A DNA stretch of 64,000 nucleotides, taken from assembly GCF_029814175.1 (NCBI RefSeq), contig NZ_CP122312.1:2232001-2296000 (forward strand), in the 5' to 3' direction. How positions within the stretch are numbered: position 1 is the first letter of the stretch; each line of letters opens with the position of its first letter. This stretch comes from Halospeciosus flavus. GTDB lineage: Archaea > Halobacteriota > Halobacteria > Halobacteriales > Halobacteriaceae. The notes under the pieces are model-generated. The model had not been told where the DNA came from. It did not search any database and was given only the letters and a program-made list of their open reading frames with translations. The translations under genes and the position numbers were made by a program. Shown in pieces: positions 57,504 to 64,000 of this stretch.

Positions 57504-58913
57504 TCAACCGACCGACTCGTCGGCGTCCTCGACGAGCGTCCTCCGCCACGTTCCACGGGTGAACCAGAGGCCCGCGACGATGGCGCCGGTGATGTTCCCG
57601 AAGGCCATCCCGACCCAGATGCCGAGCGCACCCCACCCGAGGACGAACGCGAAGAAGTAGACGGTCGGGACGCGGCCGAGCCACAGCGTCACCATCGAGA
57701 TGACCATCGCGGTCTTCGTGTCGCCGGCACCCCGGAAGGCGCCGAGTAACACCTGTAGGACGCCGATGAAGAGGAACTCGACGGAACGAATCCGTAGGTA
57801 GGTCGCACCGTACTCGATTGTCTGGGCGGCGTTCGGGACGTCCGGCGAGAGGAACACCGAGACGATGGGTCTGGGGACGAGCGCGGCGACGACGGCGACG
57901 GCGAGGAGGACGGCGCCTACGACCTTCACAGCCAGCCACACCGCCCGTTCGGCGCGGTCGGGGTTCTGCGCGCCGAGGTTCTGCCCGACCATCGTGTTCG
58001 TCGCGCGTCCCAACCCCATCGCGGGGAGGAAGACGAGCGAGATGAGGCGGTTCCCGAGCCCGAACGCGGCGACGACGGCCGGCGGGAAACTCGCGACCAT
58101 CGCGGTGAGCGTGATCATCGCGAGCGCGCTGGTCGACTGCTCGGCGGCCGAGGGCGTCCCCACGCGGACGACCTTCTGGATGAGCGGGAAGTCCGGCCGG
58201 AAGTCGGGGAGCGAGATCGTCGGACCGGCGTCGGTCCAGAGCAGGACGTAGACGCCGACGAGCGCCGCGGCGAAGCGGGCGACGATGGTCGCGATGGCCG
58301 CACCCTGGATACCGAGCGCGGGGAATCCGAACCACCCGAAGATGAGCAGCGGGTCGAGGACGACGTTGATGGCGACGCTCCCGAACATGATGAGCATCGG
58401 CGTCCGTGTGTTGCCGTACCCCCGCATCAGCGCCGAGAAGACGAAGAAACCGAAGAGCGCGGGCATCCCCAGGAAGAAGACGCGCATGTAGTCGGCGGCG
58501 AGCGGGATGACCAACTGCTGTGTCTGCTGGTCGGCCGGGAGGAGGGCCAGCATATCGACCGTGACGAAGTGGCCGACGATCCCGAGGACCGTCGCGAGCA
58601 CCGTCACGAACCCGAGCGTCTGGGCGGCCACCTTCCCGGCGGACTCCTCGCTCTCGGCGCCCGTGTACTGTGCGACGAGGATGCTCCCCGCGGTAGTGAA
58701 CCCGCCGCCGACGGAGATGAGGAAGAAGATGAGCGGGAAGGCGATACTCAGCGCGGCGACGGCGTTCGCGGAGAAACGACCGAGCCAGAACGTGTCCGCC
58801 AGGTTGTAGGCGACCTGTAGCAACTGGATGACCACCATCGGCCACGCCAGTCGCACCATCGGGCGGAGGAGGTCGCCCTCGGTTATCGTACTCTCGACGC
58901 GCGTCTCGCTCAC
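57504..58913 (-). CDS. MATE-family efflux transporter
   Basis: 469 residues, twelve helices in two homologous halves. MVRLAWPMVVIQLLQVAYNLADTFWLGRF opens it, with the MATE-conserved ARFAAALVGVYVLLW and GLGNRLISLVFLPAMGLGRATNTMVGQNLGA. Family knowledge: uses a sodium or proton gradient to export cationic compounds or metabolites. Single gene downstream of the ferredoxin on the same strand (71-base gap). Confidence 0.95.
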   Translation of the reverse strand: MSETRVESTITEGDLLRPMVRLAWPMVVIQLLQVAYNLADTFWLGRFSANAVAALSIAFPLIFFLISVGGGFTTAGSILVAQYTGAESEESAGKVAAQTLGFVTVLATVLGIVGHFVTVDMLALLPADQQTQQLVIPLAADYMRVFFLGMPALFGFFVFSALMRGYGNTRTPMLIMFGSVAINVVLDPLLIFGWFGFPALGIQGAAIATIVARFAAALVGVYVLLWTDAGPTISLPDFRPDFPLIQKVVRVGTPSAAEQSTSALAMITLTAMVASFPPAVVAAFGLGNRLISLVFLPAMGLGRATNTMVGQNLGAQNPDRAERAVWLAVKVVGAVLLAVAVVAALVPRPIVSVFLSPDVPNAAQTIEYGATYLRIRSVEFLFIGVLQVLLGAFRGAGDTKTAMVISMVTLWLGRVPTVYFFAFVLGWGALGIWVGMAFGNITGAIVAGLWFTRGTWRRTLVEDADESVG

Positions 58914-58984
58914 TGGCCGAGGTGACGGAGGGTCACCGCTTCAACGTGTTGGAAACGAAAAATCCGGCAAACGGCGACGGGTGT

Positions 58985-59563
58985 TCAGGGAGTCTCGCTC
59001 GTCTCCAGCGAGAAGTCGGCCACCGGGTAGGCCTGGCAGGTCAGACAGTAGCCGCGGTCCATCTCCTCGTCGGAGAGGGTGTCGTTGTTCCCGTGGCGGA
59101 CGAACTCGTGGGCGTCGCCGTCCTCGATGTGGCCGCCACAGGAGAGACACTGTCCCTGCCGGCAGGCGTAGGGGAGGTCCCACCCCTGGTCCTCGCCCGC
59201 TTCGAGGAGTGTCTCGTTGTTGGCGACCTCGATCGTCTCGCCCTCCTTGCGGAACTCGATGTCGTAGTACTCGACCTCGTCCTCGGGGATGGACGACGGG
59301 TCGAAGCCGGCCTCCTCCTCGGACGCTTCGCCCTCCGCACCGCCTCCGCCGCCACCGACCGCGACGCCGCCACCACCACCGCCACCGATGGAGCGACTCA
59401 TCGGCTCGGGGAACCCAGTCTCCTCGACGGTCGACGCCCGCCGTTCGAGGAGTTCGTCGGCGAGGTTCTCGGGCGTCGAGCGCTTCGTCCCCTTCGTGAC
59501 GTGGAGGAGCACGAGCACCAGCGTGACGACGAGACCGCCCCCGAGTGCGAGTGTATCTACCAT
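58985..59563 (-). CDS. membrane-anchored 2Fe-2S ferredoxin with Gly-rich linker
   Basis: 192 residues from ATG 59563. An N-terminal helix (LALGGGLVVTLVLVLLHV) is followed by a polar segment, two glycine runs (about 68-88), an acidic stretch and a plant-type 2Fe-2S domain (CRQGQCLSCGG and GYCLTCQAYPVADFSLETSE; four cluster cysteines). Such anchoring suggests electron transfer at the membrane, for example to a desaturase or cytochrome P450. The partner is not identifiable here. Confidence 0.9.
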   Translation of the reverse strand: MVDTLALGGGLVVTLVLVLLHVTKGTKRSTPENLADELLERRASTVEETGFPEPMSRSIGGGGGGGVAVGGGGGGAEGEASEEEAGFDPSSIPEDEVEYYDIEFRKEGETIEVANNETLLEAGEDQGWDLPYACRQGQCLSCGGHIEDGDAHEFVRHGNNDTLSDEEMDRGYCLTCQAYPVADFSLETSETP

Positions 59564-59621
59564 GGGTTGCCGTACGGAAAGGGGGGTTAAGGGTATTGTG
59601 CCTGGACCCCACGGTATCGAC

Positions 59622-60233
59622 ATGCACGATCCGGCCAGTGTCGACACGCTCGCAGTGCTCGTCTACGAAGGCTTCGAGGAACTCGACGCCGTGGGACCGT
59701 ACGAAGTACTCGGTGCCGCCGGTCTCGAACCGCAGGTCGTCACCGCCGAGGCGGCCGACCGCGTCTCGGGGGCCTACGGACTCACCGTCGAACCGGACGG
59801 AACCGTCGACGACGTCGACCCGGACCTGCTGGTCGTCCCCGGTGGCGGGTGGAACAACCGCGCCGAGCGCGGTACGTGGGCCGAGGCCCAGCGGGGCGTC
59901 CTCCCGGAGCGTCTCGCCGACCTCCACGAGTCGGGCGTGTTCCTCGCGGCCGTCTGCACTGGCGGGATGCTCCTCGCCTACGGCGGCGTCCTCGACGGGA
60001 AGCGGGCGACGACCCACCACGGCGCCCTCGACGACCTCCGCGAGACGGACGCCGACGTGGTCGAAGCACGCGTCGTCGACGCGGGCGACGTGGTGACCGC
60101 CGGCGGCGTCACTTCGGGTATCGATATGGCTCTCTACCTCGTCGAGCAACTCCGCGGCCCGGCCGCCGCCGACGACGCGGCCGACCTCGTCGAGTACGAC
60201 CGCGACGAGAACGTGGTCGTCGTGGACCAGTAG
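59622..60233 (+). CDS. DJ-1/PfpI-family protein
   Basis: 203 residues from ATG 59622. VLVYEGFEELDAVGPYEVLGAAG (acidic residue of the triad), VVPGGGWNNRA and the nucleophile elbow AAVCTGGMLLAYGG give the DJ-1/PfpI fold; HHGAL supplies a histidine. Family knowledge: members act as glyoxalases, chaperones or amidotransferase-like regulators; this one lacks a fused HTH. It is divergent from the ferredoxin gene (58-base gap). Confidence 0.9.
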   Translation: MHDPASVDTLAVLVYEGFEELDAVGPYEVLGAAGLEPQVVTAEAADRVSGAYGLTVEPDGTVDDVDPDLLVVPGGGWNNRAERGTWAEAQRGVLPERLADLHESGVFLAAVCTGGMLLAYGGVLDGKRATTHHGALDDLRETDADVVEARVVDAGDVVTAGGVTSGIDMALYLVEQLRGPAAADDAADLVEYDRDENVVVVDQ

Positions 60234-60330
60234 CGGGTCGAGGCGGTGTCACGGCCTAGTCTGAACCCATCGTACGCACCGACCTGCCCGTCGTGCGGTT
60301 CACAGACTCCCCGCTCACGTTCTGTCGCCC

Positions 60331-61236
60331 TCAGTCGCTCTGCTCCTTGCGGGCGACTTCGTGCCGCCCGAAGCCGTACCGCAGCCGATTCGCGAGCCGC
60401 CGCGAGAACTTCTCCTCCGTCCGCGAGTCGAAGCGCTCGGCCAGCGCCTGGTAGATGAGCGGGACCGCGACCTCCTGTTCGAGCGACTCCCGGACCGTCC
60501 AGGTGCCCGTCGAACCACCGGCCACGTGGTCCGCGACGTCGCCGAGGTCCGACCCCTCCTCGCGGAACGCCTCCTCACAGAGTTCGAGGAGCCACGAGCG
60601 GATGACCGCGCCGTTGTTCCACGTGCGCGCGACGGCTTCGAGGTCGAGGTCGTAGCGTCCCTCGTGGAGGAGTTCGAACCCCTCGCCGTAAGCCTGCATG
60701 AGCGCGTACTCGACGCCGTTGTGGACCATCTTCACGTAGTGGCCGCTCCCGGCCTCGCCCATCCGGTCGTGGCCCTCGGGACCGGTCGCGACGGCGTCGA
60801 AGACGGGGGTGAGTTCCTCGTAGGCCCACTCGGGGCCGCCGACCATCAGCGAGAAGCCGAGTTCGGCGCCCGCCGGCCCGCCCGAAGTCCCGCAGTCGAG
60901 GAACGCGGCCGTCGTCTCCTCCGCGCGTCGCGTCGAGTCCTCGAAGTGGGAGTTCCCGCCGTCCACGACGACGTCGTCCTCGTCGAGGTGCGGTTCGAGG
61001 TCGTCGAGCGCGGCGTCGACGGCCCCGCCAGCGGGGACCATCAGCCAGATGCGCTTCTGCTCGCCCAGTCGCTCGGCGAGGTCCGTGACCGAGTTGGCGG
61101 GTTCCGCGCCCGCGTCCGCCGCGTCCGCGACGGCCTCCTCGTCGAGGTCGAAGGCCACCACCTCGTGACCCGCGTCGAGGACTCTGTCGACGACGATACG
61201 CCCCATCCGGCCGAGACCGATGACGCCCAGTTGCAT
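60331..61236 (-). CDS. 6-phosphogluconate dehydrogenase, decarboxylating (short type)
   Basis: 301 residues from ATG 61236. NAD(P) motif GVIGLGRMGRIVVDRVLDAGH, VVVDGGNSHFEDSTRRAEE, CGTSGGPAGAELGFSLMVGG and HYVKMVHNGVEYALMQAYGEG. The length is that of the short YqeC/Gnd group. It oxidises 6-phosphogluconate to ribulose 5-phosphate with CO2 release. In haloarchaea this feeds the oxidative pentose pathway. Open frame upstream is shadow. Confidence 0.95.
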   Translation of the reverse strand: MQLGVIGLGRMGRIVVDRVLDAGHEVVAFDLDEEAVADAADAGAEPANSVTDLAERLGEQKRIWLMVPAGGAVDAALDDLEPHLDEDDVVVDGGNSHFEDSTRRAEETTAAFLDCGTSGGPAGAELGFSLMVGGPEWAYEELTPVFDAVATGPEGHDRMGEAGSGHYVKMVHNGVEYALMQAYGEGFELLHEGRYDLDLEAVARTWNNGAVIRSWLLELCEEAFREEGSDLGDVADHVAGGSTGTWTVRESLEQEVAVPLIYQALAERFDSRTEEKFSRRLANRLRYGFGRHEVARKEQSD

Positions 61237-61351
61237 ACTCCGAGAGTCAAGACCCCGGAAAGTAGGGGTTGCGGTTTGCGGGACGCCGAGCGGGCGGCCA
61301 GTCGGACGATGACACAGAAGGACTATCGTCCGGTGACCGCCACGTCCGACC

Positions 61352-61636
61352 ATGCGCGCCCTCCCCACCGCCGTCGCCGTCGTCCTGGTCAACGACTTCC
61401 TGCTGTTCGTGCTCCCGGGTCTCCTCGCCGAGGTGAGTTCCGCCGGTCCGGGTGGGAGCGCACTGCCACTCCTCGCGACGCTCCTCGTCGTCGTCCTCCT
61501 GCTGGTCGCGGTCGCCGCGCGCTCGACCGAACGAGCGGACCCGTCGTTCGAACCGAAGTCGGGGCGGGGCGACCGACGGACGGTCCACGACGACGTCCTC
61601 GCGACGCTCGTTGGCCGACGGGAGACCGAGGAGTGA
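61352..61636 (+). CDS. small membrane protein
   Basis: 94 residues. Two helices (LPTAVAVVLVNDFLLFVLPGLLAEV and LPLLATLLVVVLLLVAVAARS) and a polar, positively charged C terminus (SGRGDRRTVHDDVLATLVGRRE). No family recognised. It lies 56 bases before the valS leader ORF on the same strand, but a separate TATA-like box suggests that valS has its own promoter. Confidence 0.65.
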   Translation: MRALPTAVAVVLVNDFLLFVLPGLLAEVSSAGPGGSALPLLATLLVVVLLLVAVAARSTERADPSFEPKSGRGDRRTVHDDVLATLVGRRETEE

Positions 61637-61661
61637 GGCACGAACCGCTCGCTACGGGAAC

Positions 61662-61669
61662 CTTTTTAC
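61662..61669 (+). promoter_or_regulatory. TATA-like box of the valS leader
   Basis: CTTTTTAC centred about 27 bases before the ATG of the 10-codon leader ORF (61693), and ~123 bases before valS itself. This spacing predicts a transcript that starts at the leader's ATG. Confidence 0.6.
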
Positions 61670-61692
61670 GCTCGCCGAGCGACGCTTCGGGT

Positions 61693-61725
61693 ATGCGCGT
61701 CGCTGTCGCCGTAGTACGTCGGTAA
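61693..61725 (+). CDS. putative valine-rich leader peptide of valS
   Basis: Ten codons, MRVAVAVVRR-stop. Four of ten residues are valine, including tandem GTA-GTA at 61711-61716; GTA is uncommon in genes of this window. The ATG is placed as the 5' end of a leaderless mRNA by the TATA-like box. The stop is 63 bases before the valS ATG. In that gap CCGACG (61757-61762) can pair with CGTCGG (61717-61722) and ACAGCGACG (61769-61777) with CGTCGCTGT (61698-61706), nested. Inference: ribosome stalling at valine codons could change this fold and valS expression. Chance is possible for so short an ORF. Confidence 0.5.
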   Translation: MRVAVAVVRR

Positions 61726-61788
61726 CGCCCCTTCGCTTCTGGCGCACAGCACCACGCCGACGCACCGAACAGCGACGACTCCACAGCC

Positions 61789-64000
61789 ATGACACAGGTC
61801 CCAGACGACTACGACCCCGACGAACTCGAGTCACGCTGGCAGGAGGAGTGGCTCGACTCTGACGTCTACGAGTACGAGGACACGGGCGCGACCGACTACA
61901 TCGTCGACACGCCACCACCCTACCCGACCGGCGAACTCCACATCGGCCACGGTCTCGGGTGGAGCTACATCGACTTCGCCGCCCGCTACCACCGCCTGCA
62001 GGGCCACGACGTCCTCTTCCCGCAGGGGTGGGACTGCCACGGCCTCCCGACCGAAGTGAAGGTCGAGGAGAACAACGACATCCACCGGACCGACGTCCCG
62101 CGCGACGAGTTCCGCGACATGTGCATCGAGCACACCAACGCCCAGATCAACTCCATGAAGGAGACGATGGTGGAACTGGGCTTCTCGCAGGACTGGTCGG
62201 CGGAGTATCGTACCATGGACCCCGAGTACTGGGGGAAGACCCAGCAGTCGTTCGTCGAGATGGCGGACGAGGGGATGGTCTACCGCGACGAACACCCGGT
62301 CAACTGGTGTCCGCGCTGTGAGACCGCCATCGCGGACGCCGAGGTCGAACCCATCGACAAGCAAGGGACGCTCCACTTCGTCACCTTCCCCGGCGTCGGC
62401 AACGAGGACGTCGAGATCGCCACCACGCGGCCGGAACTCCTCGCCGCGTGTGTCGGCATGGCCGTCCACCCCGACGACGAGCGCTACGAGGGCCGCATCG
62501 GCGACACCTTCGAGGTGCCGCTGTTCGGACAGGAGGTCGAAATCGTCGCCGACGAGGAGGTCGACCCCGAGTTCGGGTCCGGCGCCGTCATGATCTGTAC
62601 CTTCGGCGACAAGCAGGACGTCGACTGGTGGGCCGAACACGACCTCGACCTCCGCTCGGTGTTCACCGAGGACGGTCACCTCAACGAGAACGCCGGCGAG
62701 TACGAGGGACTCACCATCGACGAGGCCAAGACGGAAATCGCCGAGGACCTCGACGAGGAAGGGTACCTGAACGACACCGAACCCACCGAACAGTCCGTCG
62801 GCGCCTGCTGGCGGTGTGACACCCCCATCGAGATCCTCTCGAAGGAACAGTGGTTCGTCGAGGTCGACAAGGAGGGAATCCTCGAGAAGGCCCGCGAGGT
62901 CGAGTGGATTCCCGAGCACATGTACCAGCGCCTCGAAGAGTGGACCGAGGGGATGGACTGGGACTGGGTCATCTCCCGCCAGCGCGTCTTCGCGACGCCC
63001 ATCCCGGCCTGGCACTGCGAGTCCTGTGGCCACTGGCACATCGCCCAGGAGGACGACGTGCCCGTCGACCCCACCGAGGAACCGCCGGAAGTCGGTACCT
63101 GCCCCGAGTGTGACGCCGACGACTGGACCGGCGAGACCGACGTGATGGACACCTGGATGGACTCCTCCATCACGCCGCTACACGTCGCCGGGTGGCCCAA
63201 GGACATCGAACTCGACGAGTTCGAACCCGTCTCCCTGCGCCCGCAGGGCCACGACATCATCCGGACGTGGGCGTTCTACACGCTCCTGCGCACCGGTTCG
63301 CTCACCGACGAGAAGCCGTGGGACGAGATCCTCGTCAACGGCATGGTGTTCGGTCCGGACGGCAACAAGATGAGCAAGAGCCGCGGGAACGTCGTCGCGC
63401 CCGGCGAGGCCGTCGAGGAGTACTCCGCCGACGCCTTCCGGCAGGCGCTCGCTCTCGGCGGCCAACCCGGCAGCGACGTCCAGTACCAGTGGAAGGAGGT
63501 GAAGTCCGCCTCCCGCTTCCTCACGAAGCTCTGGAACCTCTTCCAGTTCTCCGCGAACCAGTTCGACGAGGATACCCCGGACATCGAGGACCCCGAGTAC
63601 CGCGACGCCGACGAGTGGCTCCTCTCGAAGCTCACCCGCGTCGCCGAGGAAGTCGAGGCCGAGATGGACGACTACCGCTACGACGCGGCCCTCCGCAAAG
63701 TGCGGGAGTTCGTCTGGGAGGACTTCGCCGACGACTACGTCGAACTCGTGAAGGGCCGCCTCTACAACGGCCCACCCGAGGCGCAGGCCGGCGCCCTCGA
63801 CACCCTCTACACGACGCTCTCGGCGGTCGTCCGTATGCTCTCGCCGTTCAGCCCGCACCTCACCGAGGAGATCTGGGAGTACCTCCCCGGCACCGAGGGC
63901 AGCGTCCACAACGCGGCGTGGCCCGAACCCGACCACTACGACGAGGCCGCGGAGGTCCGCGGCGCCGTCGTCGCCGAGACCGCCCGCGAGGTCCGCGCGT
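61789..64000 (+). CDS. valS: valyl-tRNA synthetase, 3'-truncated by the window
   Basis: At least 737 residues are visible; the gene continues past base 64000. The class I signature [21 protein letters not shown] (HIGH, about 43-56) and KMSKSRGN (KMSKS) are intact. Between them is the CP1 editing domain ([18 protein letters not shown]) and a zinc site (CPRC, CWRC, CESC, CPEC pairs). It charges tRNA-Val and edits mis-activated threonine. No clear Shine-Dalgarno sequence precedes the ATG, so its translation may depend on the leader ORF upstream. The matching tRNA-Val(TAC) is at 13955-14028. Confidence 0.97.
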   Translation, partial: MTQVPDDYDPDELESRWQEEWLDSDVYEYEDTGATDYIVDTPPPYPTGELHIGHGLGWSYIDFAARYHRLQGHDVLFPQGWDCHGLPTEVKVEENNDIHRTDVPRDEFRDMCIEHTNAQINSMKETMVELGFSQDWSAEYRTMDPEYWGKTQQSFVEMADEGMVYRDEHPVNWCPRCETAIADAEVEPIDKQGTLHFVTFPGVGNEDVEIATTRPELLAACVGMAVHPDDERYEGRIGDTFEVPLFGQEVEIVADEEVDPEFGSGAVMICTFGDKQDVDWWAEHDLDLRSVFTEDGHLNENAGEYEGLTIDEAKTEIAEDLDEEGYLNDTEPTEQSVGACWRCDTPIEILSKEQWFVEVDKEGILEKAREVEWIPEHMYQRLEEWTEGMDWDWVISRQRVFATPIPAWHCESCGHWHIAQEDDVPVDPTEEPPEVGTCPECDADDWTGETDVMDTWMDSSITPLHVAGWPKDIELDEFEPVSLRPQGHDIIRTWAFYTLLRTGSLTDEKPWDEILVNGMVFGPDGNKMSKSRGNVVAPGEAVEEYSADAFRQALALGGQPGSDVQYQWKEVKSASRFLTKLWNLFQFSANQFDEDTPDIEDPEYRDADEWLLSKLTRVAEEVEAEMDDYRYDAALRKVREFVWEDFADDYVELVKGRLYNGPPEAQAGALDTLYTTLSAVVRMLSPFSPHLTEEIWEYLPGTEGSVHNAAWPEPDHYDEAAEVRGAVVAETAREVRA

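Noticed and set aside
60361-61725. A long plus-strand open frame whose last codons coincide with the valS leader.
   Set aside because: It is antisense to 6-phosphogluconate dehydrogenase for most of its length. Only the terminal ATG-to-TAA part has its own promoter placement, so only that was kept.
61831-63039. A 402-codon open frame antisense to valS.
   Set aside because: valS has intact HIGH and KMSKS motifs in the other direction; the antisense frame is a shadow.
1-64000. CRISPR array, prophage or replication origin.
   Set aside because: No regularly spaced direct repeats with unique spacers, no capsid, terminase or integrase genes, and no orc1/cdc6 gene with origin-type repeats were seen.

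Overview
This window is chromosomal DNA from a halophilic archaeon (class Halobacteria). The evidence is high G+C with strongly G/C-biased third positions, very acidic proteins, TATA-like boxes centred about 26-29 bases before many start codons (leaderless mRNAs), and an archaeal gene set: RLI1/ABCE1, aIF1/SUI1, Sec61-beta, NOG1, archaemetzincin, F420 genes, UPF0146, a PIN-ATPase-KH protein, many short zinc-ribbon proteins and a UbiA-lycopene cyclase carotenoid protein. I cannot name the genus from the sequence alone.

Layout. 1-6.1 kb: the end of a pilus/secretion platform gene, an MscS channel, an HPP-like membrane protein, the carotenoid-type UbiA fusion, an alpha/beta hydrolase and a cupin. 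6.2-9.7 kb: a family 2 glycosyltransferase whose 3' end is interrupted by a tnpB-only IS200/IS605 element, then a metallo-hydrolase. 9.7-14 kb: tRNA-Phe, a MOT1-type transporter, thiC, and an A+T-richer HNH nuclease gene that runs into tRNA-Val. 14-21 kb: DUF192, an ABC exporter, small proteins and two peptidases. 21-28 kb: PIN-ATPase-KH, Sec61-beta, thioredoxin, Thi4, F420:NADP reductase, a HAD hydrolase and UPF0146/archaemetzincin. 28-31.5 kb: a ribosome-related cluster (aRF1-like protein without NIKS, RLI1, EMC6-like protein). 31.7-38.4 kb: HTH regulator, pdxT-DUF151-hisE, NOG1, DUF389, SIMPL, EngB. 38.7-45.7 kb: 2-hydroxyacid dehydrogenase, phosphoesterase, cofE-mer, MoxR-DUF58, SUI1. 45.8-52.5 kb: rhodanese, Nudix, DtxR-type regulator, DUF5809/DUF5810-type genes, RimI, aconitase, dUTPase. 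52.5-64 kb: DUF4396, two tail-to-tail paralogous beta-propellers, tRNA-Arg with tRNA-like fragments beside it, MATE pump, membrane-anchored ferredoxin, DJ-1/PfpI, 6-phosphogluconate dehydrogenase and valS, which runs off the right end.

How the genes fit together. Thiamine synthesis is represented by thiC and thi4 (active-site Cys165), both with a short palindrome directly before the start codon. F420 metabolism is represented by cofE, mer and npdG. Ribosome recycling and rescue appear linked in the aRF1-like/RLI1/EMC6-like stretch. Most of the region is ordinary housekeeping. Signs of transfer are limited to the tnpB element, the HNH gene at tRNA-Val and the tRNA-Arg fragments.

The most unusual observation is a 10-codon ORF (MRVAVAVVRR, four valines including a tandem GTA pair) that starts about 27 bases after a TATA-like box and ends 63 bases before valS. 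It looks like a valine-sensing leader peptide for valyl-tRNA synthetase. This is inference from sequence and needs experimental proof.
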